Positions 46,419 to 54,773 of a DNA stretch of 64,000 nucleotides are shown in pieces. This DNA is from Xanthomarina arctica (GTDB lineage: Bacteria; Bacteroidota; Bacteroidia; Flavobacteriales; Flavobacteriaceae), in assembly GCF_014638915.1 (NCBI RefSeq), contig NZ_BMFQ01000002.1:1-64000 (forward strand), in the 5' to 3' direction. Under the pieces are notes generated by a model. The model saw only the letters and a list, made by a program, of their open reading frames with translations. It did no database searches and was not told where the DNA came from. Position 1 is the first letter of the stretch. Every line of letters begins with the position of its first letter. The position numbers were made by a program, and so were the translations under genes.

Positions 46419-47243
46419 ATGTCATACAACTTATTAAAAGGAAAAAGAGGAATTATATTTGGAGCGCTTGACGAAAATTCTATTGCATGGAAAACAGCCG
46501 AACGTATTCATGAAGAAGGAGGGACATTTGTTTTAACCAATGCACCAGTAGCTTTAAGAATGGGCCAAATTAATGCCTTAGCAGAAAAAACAGGTTCACA
46601 AGTTATTCCTGCAGATGCAACTTCTCTGGAAGATTTAGAAAATTTGATAGAAAAGTCTGTAGAGATTTTAGGAGGTAAGCTGGATTTTGTATTACATTCT
46701 ATTGGTATGTCCATAAATGTTAGAAAAGGAAATTCCTATATGGATCAGAACTATGATTGGACACAAAAAGGAACTGATATTTCAGCCATGTCTTTTCATA
46801 AAGTAATGCAAACATTATATAAAAAGGATGCCATGAATAAATGGGGAAGTATTGTTGCTTTAACTTATATGGCTGCGCAACGTGTATTTCCAGATTATAA
46901 CGATATGGCAGATAATAAAGCCTATTTAGAAAGTGTTGCTCGTAGTTTTGGATATTTCTTTGGAAAAGATAAAACAGTTCGTGTTAATACCATTTCGCAA
47001 TCTCCAACGCCTACAACAGCTGGTTCTGGTGTAAAAGGGTTCGATGGATTTATTGCTTATGCAGATAAAATGTCGCCTTTAGGAAACGCCACAGCTTTAG
47101 ACTGTGCCAATTACACAGTAGCTATGTTTAGCGACTTAACTAAAATGGTCACCCTACAGAATCTTTTCCATGATGGCGGATTTAGTAATATGGGAGTAAG
47201 TAATGAAGTTATGGAAGCCTTTATTAAAGGAGTAGAAGAATAA
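46419..47243 (+). CDS. fabI: Enoyl-[acyl-carrier-protein] reductase FabI
   Basis: FabI is the NADH-dependent enoyl-ACP reductase of fatty acid elongation and the triclosan target. The 274-residue SDR protein has the FabI-type start GIIFGALDENSIAWKTAE and a catalytic Tyr-x6-Lys in FPDYNDMADNKAYLE. It also has the NTISQSPTPTTAGSGVKGF block and ends with a typical FHDGGFSNMGVSNE. It is monocistronic, with its own promoter and terminator. Confidence 0.93.
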   Translation: MSYNLLKGKRGIIFGALDENSIAWKTAERIHEEGGTFVLTNAPVALRMGQINALAEKTGSQVIPADATSLEDLENLIEKSVEILGGKLDFVLHSIGMSINVRKGNSYMDQNYDWTQKGTDISAMSFHKVMQTLYKKDAMNKWGSIVALTYMAAQRVFPDYNDMADNKAYLESVARSFGYFFGKDKTVRVNTISQSPTPTTAGSGVKGFDGFIAYADKMSPLGNATALDCANYTVAMFSDLTKMVTLQNLFHDGGFSNMGVSNEVMEAFIKGVEE

Positions 47244-47265
47244 AATTGTTTTAATATAAAATAGT

Positions 47266-47301
47266 AAAAGCGAGTCATATTTTTATGGCTCGCTTTTTTT
47301 T
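47266..47301 (+). terminator. Rho-independent terminator of fabI
   Basis: AAAGCGAGTCAT / ATGGCTCGCTTT (47267-47278, 47285-47296, one G-T pair) with loop ATTTTT is followed by a T run. Confidence 0.92.
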
Positions 47302-47347
47302 GTAAAAAAATATAATAACTCATTTTGTCATAAATTGTAAGAAATGT

Positions 47348-47379
47348 ATTTCGTCGTTAAAAAAAGATTTTTATCGATT
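47348..47379 (+). promoter_or_regulatory. Direct-repeat element of secreted-protein gene 1 (LytTR-like spacing)
   Basis: TTTCGTCG (47349-47356) and TTTTATCG (47369-47376) are direct repeats with starts 20 bp apart, and the first lies 106 bp before the ATG at 47455. The same arrangement at the same distance precedes genes 2 and 3. A conserved TATTTTTA -7-like box follows at 47417-47424. The two-turn spacing resembles LytTR-regulator sites; the binding protein is unknown. Confidence 0.6.
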
Positions 47380-47454
47380 TATTTGATTTAACACTTCCTT
47401 AACTAATAATTATCAATATTTTTAGCTTCTAATCAATAAATTACTTAATTAATT

Positions 47455-49923
47455 ATGAAAAAAATTACATTTTTATTATTTGCATTTGTTGCCTTTTGTT
47501 GGCAAGCTAATGCACAATTCACGGAGAGTTTTGAAACAGATATTCCAGCAACATGGACAGTTATTAATAATGGAAGTACACCTGGATGGGTTTATAACGG
47601 AGCGCCAGCTGGAGGAGCTGAAGATGGGACTGGAGTAGCTAGCATTTCATTTGGTTCTATAGCACATGACGATTATTTAATTACACCGGGTATAGCTGTA
47701 ACAGCGGGTGTAAATGATAGATTGTCTTTGTATATTAAATCTAGAAGTGCTACTTTTTTAGAGGCTTATGAGATTTTGTTGTCAACAACAGATGCAACTG
47801 CTGGAGCTTTTACGGAGGAATTACAGGCCTCAAGTGAAGCGCCTAACGCATGGACTCCTCTTTCTTTTGACCTAAGTGGATATGTAGGATCTACAGTTTA
47901 TGTAGCAGTACGTGCAACTGGTACCGATGAGTTTGCATTATATGTAGATAATGTGGTGAGTGATACTCCTCCTAGTTGTTTTCAACCAACCGCATTGACT
48001 GCTAATACTATCTCTACAACCGATGTAGATATTACTTGGACGGCTGGAGCTGGAGAAACTGCATGGAATTATGAATATGGTCCTGCAGGATTTACAATGG
48101 GTACAGGTGGTACAACTGGTAGTACGACAGTACCTAGCTTAACTCTTTCTGGTTTAACAGCAGGAGATTATGATATTTATGTGCAATCAGATTGTGGTTC
48201 TGGAGATTTAAGCCTTTGGACGGATGCAATCAGTTGGACTCAACCAAGTAATGTTGGTGATATTTGTTCATTACCATTAATAGCTACTTTAGAAGCTGAT
48301 TGTTCTACTGCTACAGCCAACACAATTGATTATGCGGTTGCAAGTGCGGATTTAAGTTCTGTTACTTGTTCTACTGCAACAAGTAATGGTGCATGGTATG
48401 AAATTACAACTTCAGATTCTGGAGCTATTAGACTTTATACTACTGGTGATGTTTCAGGTATGGCAGTTTTCTCAGATTGTGGAACTGAATTATATTGTAA
48501 TAGCACATTGGTTCCTGATTTTAGTTTATCAGGTTTTGCTCCTAATACAGCTTATTTAGTTGCTGTTTGGAAAGATGCGGCTACTACTGGAACCTCTACG
48601 GTTTGTTTTGAAGATATTGCTTGTCTTTTTGTGACCGATTTCACTGTAACTAGTGTTACCCAAACTTCAATGGAAATTGGATGGACAGAAAATGGCACAG
48701 CTACTGCTTGGGATGTTGAATATGGTATAACTGGTTTTACACCTACAGGAACACCTACGCTTGATGATGTATCTAATCCTTACAGTGTAACAAATTTATT
48801 AGCAGCTACTACATATGATTTTTACGTTCGTGCGGATTGTGGAATGAATAATACAGATGTAAGTGTTTATAATGGGCCATTTATCGTTACAACATTATCG
48901 GCTCCACCAGCAAACGATGATTGTTCTGGTGCTACCCCTTTAACTGTGGATGCAGATTTATCTTGCTCAAATCCAGTTGCGGGTACAACTATAGGGTCTA
49001 CTCAAAGTCTTCCTGGTTGTTTAGGTACTGCTAATGATGATGTTTGGTATTCATTTGTTGCTACTGGAACTACTCATGTAATTACTATAGCTAACACAGC
49101 TGGTAGTTCAGATATAGTTACTGAGGTTTTTGATGGATGTGGTGGAAATAGTTTAATGTGTCAAGATACTCCTAATTCACCTCTTACTGTAACAGGTTTA
49201 ACAGCAGGGAACACCTATTATTTTAGAATATATACATGGTCTTCTACTGCATCTCTTACTACTAGTTTTACTGTTTGTGTCGGAACTCCAGAACCAGCTC
49301 CAGCAAATGATGAATGTGTTGACGCAGAAGTTATAAACTGTGGTGATATGGTCAGTGGTTCTACTGTGTCTGCTACTAATTCTGGTAATAATACATCAAA
49401 TGATGTATGGTATGTTTTAGCAGGAACTGCTGTTGATCAAGAAATAACAGCTAGTTTATGTGGCTCAGATTTCGATACGTATATTAGAATCTTCGATGCT
49501 TGCGCTGGAACTCAAGTGGCATTTAATGATGACAATTCTGCTGCTTGTGGTACTGGTGGGAATTCTGAAGTAACATTTACTTCAGACGGAGTAACTACTT
49601 ATTATATTATGGTTGAAGGATACAGTACTAATAATGGTAATTTTGATTTAGCCATTACTTGTTCCACTATAGGAATTCAAGACTACAATGCAAGTGAGTT
49701 ATTTACTTACTATCCAAACCCGGTAAACAATACATTATCTTTAAGAGGTGTTAAAGCCATTCAAAATGTAGCTGTTTACAACATGTTAGGACAAGAAGTT
49801 TTACGTTCAGCTCCTAATACAGTTGATAGTGATTTAGATATGTCAAGTCTTAATGCAGGAACTTACTTTGTAAGAGTAACTGTTGAAAACGCGACTAAAA
49901 CAATTAAAATTATCAAGAAATAA
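47455..49923 (+). CDS. T9SS-secreted multidomain surface protein 1
   Basis: The 822-residue protein is secreted by the signal peptide (ANAQF, cleavage about 20) and a T9SS sorting domain (about 750-822, with YYPNPVNNTLSLRGV and GTYFVRVT). Between them lie a cleaved-adhesin/MAM-like domain (about 21-170: TESFETDIPATWTV), fibronectin-III-like modules (about 175-265, 395-480) and beta domains of the ANDDCSGAT / ANDECVDAE type (about 485-745) resembling pre-peptidase C-terminal domains. It has no catalytic motif, so adhesin is more likely than enzyme. It is the first of three tandem paralogues sharing signal peptide and sorting domain. Confidence 0.82.
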   Translation: MKKITFLLFAFVAFCWQANAQFTESFETDIPATWTVINNGSTPGWVYNGAPAGGAEDGTGVASISFGSIAHDDYLITPGIAVTAGVNDRLSLYIKSRSATFLEAYEILLSTTDATAGAFTEELQASSEAPNAWTPLSFDLSGYVGSTVYVAVRATGTDEFALYVDNVVSDTPPSCFQPTALTANTISTTDVDITWTAGAGETAWNYEYGPAGFTMGTGGTTGSTTVPSLTLSGLTAGDYDIYVQSDCGSGDLSLWTDAISWTQPSNVGDICSLPLIATLEADCSTATANTIDYAVASADLSSVTCSTATSNGAWYEITTSDSGAIRLYTTGDVSGMAVFSDCGTELYCNSTLVPDFSLSGFAPNTAYLVAVWKDAATTGTSTVCFEDIACLFVTDFTVTSVTQTSMEIGWTENGTATAWDVEYGITGFTPTGTPTLDDVSNPYSVTNLLAATTYDFYVRADCGMNNTDVSVYNGPFIVTTLSAPPANDDCSGATPLTVDADLSCSNPVAGTTIGSTQSLPGCLGTANDDVWYSFVATGTTHVITIANTAGSSDIVTEVFDGCGGNSLMCQDTPNSPLTVTGLTAGNTYYFRIYTWSSTASLTTSFTVCVGTPEPAPANDECVDAEVINCGDMVSGSTVSATNSGNNTSNDVWYVLAGTAVDQEITASLCGSDFDTYIRIFDACAGTQVAFNDDNSAACGTGGNSEVTFTSDGVTTYYIMVEGYSTNNGNFDLAITCSTIGIQDYNASELFTYYPNPVNNTLSLRGVKAIQNVAVYNMLGQEVLRSAPNTVDSDLDMSSLNAGTYFVRVTVENATKTIKIIKK

Positions 49924-49947
49924 ACTGATTATTTCTCATCAATATTT

Positions 49948-49976
49948 AAAAGCCACTCTAACGAGTGGCTTTTTTT
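49948..49976 (+). terminator. Terminator of secreted-protein gene 1
   Basis: AAAGCCACTC-TAAC-GAGTGGCTTT is followed by T. The loop is TAAC; the matching terminator of gene 2 has the reverse complement, GTTA. Confidence 0.9.
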
Positions 49977-49983
49977 ATGTTTG

Positions 49984-50019
49984 ATTTCGTCGTATAAATC
50001 TTACTTTCATCGATAAATC
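49984..50019 (+). promoter_or_regulatory. Direct-repeat element of secreted-protein gene 2
   Basis: TTTCGTCGTATAAATC (49985-50000) is followed by TTTCATCGATAAATC (50005-50019), near-identical repeats 20 bp apart, and the first again lies 106 bp before the ATG (50091). This copy shows the repeat most clearly, at 15-16 bp per unit. Confidence 0.62.
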
Positions 50020-50090
50020 TGGAAGGAGCCATTTAGTTCTATATTAAATTGCTATTTTTAGTTAAATATTAACTAACTAACCAAAATTTT

Positions 50091-52253
50091 ATGAAAAAAA
50101 TTACATTTTTATTTGCCTTTCTATTGACTCTTGTTGGCTATCAGTCACATGCTCAATATGGATGTGCTTCTGGTATTCCCATAACAGATGGGTATACTGC
50201 AACTGGAATAACCTCTCCAGGAACTGGAGGTCCTGAAGATTGGAATGATCCAAATCCTTCAACAATTAATATGTGTCAAAATGCTACAGGTGCGGCTTTA
50301 AGTCCATCTTATTTTGCTGATGATGTGTACTTGTTTACCTATACTGCTGGCGCAAATGATGAAGAAGTCTCAATGACAATCAACTCTCTTACTACCTGGA
50401 CTGGTTTGGGTATTTTTGCTTCATGTACTGGTACCTTTTTAGATGATTGTATGGGGTCTAGTGGTAGTACAAGTGGAGGTGTTCTAACTGCCACGGCCAC
50501 CGTGTCTTCTGGGCAAACAGTTTATATTGCCGTGGGACAATGGGGAACGCCAAATGCTTTAAATTTTGATGTAACTTCTTTTTCTGCCATTCCTTTGGTT
50601 AATCCTCCTTCTTGTACAATATTAAGTGCTCCATTAGATGGTGCTACTGATGTTGCAATTATTGGAAACCTTACATGGGCTTCGGCAACTGGCGGAGCAA
50701 CAGAGTATAACTTGGAGGTAGGAACTTCTTCCGGAGCATCTGATGTTTTTTCTGGTGCTGTAGGAAATGTAACAACCTATAACGTTGGGACTCTTGCATA
50801 TTCTTCAACATATTTTGTTACAATTACACCTTCTAATGCGAATGGTCCTGCAACTGGTTGTACTGAAGAAAGTTTTATGACCATAGCGCCACCTCCAACT
50901 GGCTCTATTTGTTCAGACCCAATAGTTATAGGTTCATTGCCTTACTCAGTATCAGACAATACCGCTAACTATGGTGATGATTACAGTGGAGCTCCTGGAA
51001 CAACTTGTGGAACAACTTCTGCATATTTAGGTGGAGATGATGTAGTTTATGCATACACAGCAACATCTGATACTGCTATCAATGTATCTATGTCACCAAC
51101 AGCAACCTGGTCGGGTATTTTTGTTTATACAGATTGTGCTGATATTGGTGTAGCTTGTGCAAACGGAATTGCAAATTCTGCTACTACCGAAAGAAATTTT
51201 GATTTAAATGTAACCACAGGAACAACTTATTATTTTGTTATTTCAACCTATCCTTCACCTCAATCAACAGAGTACAGTTTGGTAATTACAGAAAACACTT
51301 GTGTTGGAGCGACAGTTGTTTATACAGTTGTTAATGACTGCGATTTAAGCGGTGGTTTCTTAATAGATGTTGAAGTAACTGATATGGGAAGTGCCACATC
51401 CTTAACTGTTTCTGACGATCAAGGAAGTGCTTCTCAACAATTTACAAGTGTGGGAACAATGCAATTTGGACCTTACACAAATGCTACGGATGTGATTTTT
51501 ACAGTAGATGATGAAGGTGATGATGATAGTTGTACGCTTACTAGTTCTGCTCTTACACAAGTAGCCTGTCCTCCAGCGAATGATGAGTGTGCTGATGCTA
51601 CTGCTTTGATTCCAGGTGCAACTTATGGAGAAAATGCAGTTGATGGTATTTTAGTTGGTGCAACATATTCAGGTTTTACTAACACTTGTGGAGGAACTAC
51701 TGCTATTAGTAATGATGTTTGGTATTCTGTTGTTGTTCCAGCTGATGGAAATATTACAATTGAAACTGGAGCTGACATTGCAACTTCCAACCCAGGAAAT
51801 GACACTGCTTTCGAAGTTTACAGTGGAGATTGTGGGACCTTAACTTCTTTGGGTTGTGATGATGATGGAGCTGCTACAGGTCTTTTTTCTTTATTAGATT
51901 TAACTGGTTTAACTCCTGATTCAACTATTTATGTTAGAGTTTGGGGTTATCTTAATACACAACTTGAGCCATTTTCAATTTCGGCTTATAATTTAAGTTT
52001 ATCAATTAATGAATTGAGTATAGAGAATTTGTTTTCTTACTATCCAAACCCTGTAAACAACACATTCTCATTAAGAGCTGTTAAAGCCATACAAAATGTA
52101 GCTGTTTATAACATGTTAGGACAAGAAGTTTTACGTTCAGCCCCTAATACAGTTGATAGTGATTTAGATATGTCAAGTCTTAATGCAGGAACTTACTTTG
52201 TAAAAGTAACTATCGAAAATGCGACTAAAACAATTAAAATTATCAAGAAATAA
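50091..52253 (+). CDS. T9SS-secreted multidomain surface protein 2
   Basis: The 720-residue protein has a signal peptide (SHAQY, cleavage about 21). An N-terminal beta domain (GCASGIPITDGYTATG...) is followed by a fibronectin-III-like module (about 180-265: NLTWASATGG), a PPC-like domain (IVIGSLPYSVSDNTA) and a module beginning VVYTVVNDCDLSGGFLIDV. A final ANDECADATALIPG domain and the T9SS sorting domain (about 650-720) end it. The VVYTVVND and fibronectin modules recur in gene 3, and the sorting domain is nearly identical in DNA to that of gene 1. It has no catalytic motif and is probably a surface adhesin. Confidence 0.82.
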   Translation: MKKITFLFAFLLTLVGYQSHAQYGCASGIPITDGYTATGITSPGTGGPEDWNDPNPSTINMCQNATGAALSPSYFADDVYLFTYTAGANDEEVSMTINSLTTWTGLGIFASCTGTFLDDCMGSSGSTSGGVLTATATVSSGQTVYIAVGQWGTPNALNFDVTSFSAIPLVNPPSCTILSAPLDGATDVAIIGNLTWASATGGATEYNLEVGTSSGASDVFSGAVGNVTTYNVGTLAYSSTYFVTITPSNANGPATGCTEESFMTIAPPPTGSICSDPIVIGSLPYSVSDNTANYGDDYSGAPGTTCGTTSAYLGGDDVVYAYTATSDTAINVSMSPTATWSGIFVYTDCADIGVACANGIANSATTERNFDLNVTTGTTYYFVISTYPSPQSTEYSLVITENTCVGATVVYTVVNDCDLSGGFLIDVEVTDMGSATSLTVSDDQGSASQQFTSVGTMQFGPYTNATDVIFTVDDEGDDDSCTLTSSALTQVACPPANDECADATALIPGATYGENAVDGILVGATYSGFTNTCGGTTAISNDVWYSVVVPADGNITIETGADIATSNPGNDTAFEVYSGDCGTLTSLGCDDDGAATGLFSLLDLTGLTPDSTIYVRVWGYLNTQLEPFSISAYNLSLSINELSIENLFSYYPNPVNNTFSLRAVKAIQNVAVYNMLGQEVLRSAPNTVDSDLDMSSLNAGTYFVKVTIENATKTIKIIKK

Positions 52254-52277
52254 ACTGATTATTTCTAATCAATATTT

Positions 52278-52305
52278 AAAAGCCACTCGTTAGAGTGGCT
52301 TTTTT
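52278..52305 (+). terminator. Terminator of secreted-protein gene 2
   Basis: AAAGCCACTC-GTTA-GAGTGGCTTT is followed by TTTTT. The stem is the same as after gene 1 but the loop is inverted. Confidence 0.9.
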
Positions 52306-52312
52306 ATGTTTC

Positions 52313-52348
52313 ATTTCGTCGTATAAATCTTACTTTTATCGATAAATC
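52313..52348 (+). promoter_or_regulatory. Direct-repeat element of secreted-protein gene 3
   Basis: TTTCGTCG (52314-52321) and TTTTATCG (52334-52341) repeat with starts 20 bp apart, and the first lies 106 bp before the ATG at 52420. A -7-like TATTTTTA follows at 52382-52389. Confidence 0.6.
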
Positions 52349-52419
52349 GGGAAGGAGCCATTTAGTTCTATATTAAATTGCTATTTTTAGTTAAATATTA
52401 ACTAACTAACCAAAATTTT

Positions 52420-54699
52420 ATGAAAAAAATTACATTTTTATTTTCTTTTTGTTTGCTAACGCTTGGAGCCTTCGCTCAAACGGTGCAAACTTTTACAGCA
52501 AGTGGGCAGGATGATGATCCAACCGTGTTAACAATTCTTCCAGGTGATATTACTGTTAATGGAGCGAACCCTATTACGGCATTAAGCCTGACAAATTTCT
52601 CAGTACATTATTACACACCAGATGGCGATGATACATGGTGTGGAAGCTGGTATGATTTTGATCTAGCTATTGTAGGTGGCGCTGCTGATGGAACAAATAT
52701 TATTGGTGGTTGTTCACCAGATTTTGAAATTGCAGATGTATTAGATTTTACCTCTATAACTTTAACGTCTAATACCATAGATTCTTGGTCTGATCTTATT
52801 TACATGTATGTAGATTTATCAGTAACATTTACTGCCTCTGAACCACCTGTGTGTAATGCGGTATTAACCAATCCGCTAAATGGTGAGACTATTGCTAGTA
52901 ATGACGGAAATATTGAATGGAGCGCCGCTACTGGTGGAGTAGATGGATATTATTTAACTGTTGGAACTACCTCAGGTGGTTCTGAATTTTTAGCAACAAC
53001 AGATGTTGGTAATGTAACAACTTATGAACTTGGTATCTTAACAGGAGGTATTACGTATTATGTTAATATTGTGCCTTACAATCCTATAGGTTCTGCTACT
53101 TCATGTACAGAATATAGTTTTACAGTTGCTGAAGTTCCAGGCTGTGCAATAAACCCAGAACCAGCAGATGGGGCTGTAGGTGTACCAGTTGGAAATGTTA
53201 CTTTTTCTTGGGAAGCTCCAACTTCTGGGCCAACTCCAACATCGTATAATTTATATGCAGGAGAAACTCCTACTGGAGATGATTATGGTCTGATTGCAAA
53301 TTTTACAGATTTTAATGCAGCACTTACGCTAAATGGTTATGATTTAGAATTGTTTTGGATTGTAAAACCTGTTAACGGAACTACCGAAGCTACAGGATGT
53401 CCAGTTTGGAGCTTTATAACAGAATCTGCACCACCAACCCCAGCAAATAACGAATGTGCGGATGCTGAAACTATAAATTGTGGAGACACTGTAAGTGGTT
53501 ATACTACAACTGCAACGGATAATGGAGGTTATAATGCCTCTAATGATGTTTGGTATGTATTGGCCGGAACTGCTAATGGAGAAGAAATAACTGCTAGTTT
53601 ATGTGGTTCAGATTATGATACTTACATCAGTGTCTATGATGCATGTGGGGGTAATGTAGTTGCTGGTAATGATGATTTTTGTAGTGTTCAATCACAAGTG
53701 ACATTTACTTCAGATGGATCATCTACTTATTACATTGCAGTAGAGGGATATGGTACTGGTAGTGGTAATTTTGATCTAGCTGTAACCTGTGTTCCACCAC
53801 CAGCCTGTGTTGAACCTACATTCACTATTGCATTAGGAGCAAACAATTGCCCTACGGAAGAATATTATGTAGATGTTGTTGTTACTAATTTAGGAACAGG
53901 TGCTGCTGTAGATATTTCTGATGATTCAGGGGTTATTCAAACAGCTGTTGGACTAGGTTCCTATTCTTTTGGCCCGTATGCGGCAGCAACTGATGTAAAT
54001 ATAACTGTTGAAGACGCGGCTGGAGATACTTGTAGTGCAACAGATTCTATCACAACACCTTTAGCATGCCCTCCAGCTAATGACCTATGTGTAAACGCGG
54101 AAATTGTATATTGTGGAGATGTAATTAATGGTTCTACAATATCTGCTACAGACACTGGTAATAATGCTTCAAACGATGTATGGTATTCTTTAGCAGGTAC
54201 TACAGACGGAGAAGAGATATCTATTAGTTTATGTGGTTCAGATTTTGATACTTATCTAAGAGTATTTGATGCATGTTCAGGAACGGAAGTCGTTTCAAAT
54301 GATGATGATTTTTGTGATGGCTCTATTGCTGTTCAATCTGCAGTAACTTTTACCTCAGACGGAACATCTACTTATTATATCATGGTTGAAGGTTACAGTA
54401 GTAATAATGGTAATTTTGTTCTAACTGTAGGAACATGCTCTACTGTTGGAATTGAAGAATACAATGCAAGTGAATTGTTTAGCTATTATCCAAACCCTGT
54501 TAATAGTACATTAAATTTAAGAGGACAAAAAGCTATTCAAAATGTAGCTATTTACAATATGTTAGGTCAAGAGGTATTACGTACATCTCCTAATGCAGTT
54601 GATAGTGCTTTAGATATGTCAAGTCTTAATGCAGGAACTTACTTTGTAAAAGTAACTATTGAGAATATAACTAAAACGATTAAAGTGATTAAGAAATAA
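52420..54699 (+). CDS. T9SS-secreted multidomain surface protein 3
   Basis: The 759-residue protein has a signal peptide (GAFAQ, cleavage about 20). An N-terminal beta domain comes first, then two fibronectin-III-like modules (about 145-235 and 240-335). Two copies of the ANNECADAE / ANDLCVNAE PPC-like domain follow (about 345-460 and 560-680), with a gene-2-type module (FTIALGANNCPTEEY) between them. The sorting domain is at about 690-759. The two PPC-like domains share CGD, SNDVWY, DTYxxVxDAC and TFTSDG blocks with each other and with gene 1. This indicates domain duplication and exchange among the three genes. No enzyme motif was seen; surface adhesion is likely. Confidence 0.82.
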   Translation: MKKITFLFSFCLLTLGAFAQTVQTFTASGQDDDPTVLTILPGDITVNGANPITALSLTNFSVHYYTPDGDDTWCGSWYDFDLAIVGGAADGTNIIGGCSPDFEIADVLDFTSITLTSNTIDSWSDLIYMYVDLSVTFTASEPPVCNAVLTNPLNGETIASNDGNIEWSAATGGVDGYYLTVGTTSGGSEFLATTDVGNVTTYELGILTGGITYYVNIVPYNPIGSATSCTEYSFTVAEVPGCAINPEPADGAVGVPVGNVTFSWEAPTSGPTPTSYNLYAGETPTGDDYGLIANFTDFNAALTLNGYDLELFWIVKPVNGTTEATGCPVWSFITESAPPTPANNECADAETINCGDTVSGYTTTATDNGGYNASNDVWYVLAGTANGEEITASLCGSDYDTYISVYDACGGNVVAGNDDFCSVQSQVTFTSDGSSTYYIAVEGYGTGSGNFDLAVTCVPPPACVEPTFTIALGANNCPTEEYYVDVVVTNLGTGAAVDISDDSGVIQTAVGLGSYSFGPYAAATDVNITVEDAAGDTCSATDSITTPLACPPANDLCVNAEIVYCGDVINGSTISATDTGNNASNDVWYSLAGTTDGEEISISLCGSDFDTYLRVFDACSGTEVVSNDDDFCDGSIAVQSAVTFTSDGTSTYYIMVEGYSSNNGNFVLTVGTCSTVGIEEYNASELFSYYPNPVNSTLNLRGQKAIQNVAIYNMLGQEVLRTSPNAVDSALDMSSLNAGTYFVKVTIENITKTIKVIKK

Positions 54700-54720
54700 T
54701 TTAACACTTTTATATATTTT

Positions 54721-54750
54721 AAAAAGCCACTCTAATGAGTGGCTTTTTTT
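54721..54750 (+). terminator. Terminator of secreted-protein gene 3
   Basis: AAAAAGCCACTC-TAAT-GAGTGGCTTTTT is followed by TT; this is the third version of the same hairpin. Confidence 0.92.
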
Positions 54751-54761
54751 GTTTGTTTAGC

Positions 54762-54769
54762 TACATTTG
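54762..54769 (+). promoter_or_regulatory. -7 promoter box of the glycosyltransferase operon
   Basis: TACATTTG lies four bases before the ATG at 54774. If it is used, the mRNA would be leaderless. Confidence 0.5.
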
Positions 54770-54773
54770 TTAA

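Larger units (their letters stand above)
49708..50114 (+). repeat. Junction repeat, copy 1
   Basis: This 407-bp block runs from the sorting domain of gene 1 over its terminator and the control region to the first codons of gene 2. It is almost identical to 52038-52443, which links genes 2 and 3; the starts are offset by 2330 bp. The junction before gene 1 shares only the direct repeats, the -7-like box and the start of the signal peptide. Confidence 0.85.
52038..52443 (+). repeat. Junction repeat, copy 2
   Basis: Second copy of the roughly 407-bp block described at 49708-50114, joining genes 2 and 3. The differences are a few scattered bases plus the terminator loop and a one-base length change. 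Confidence 0.85.
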
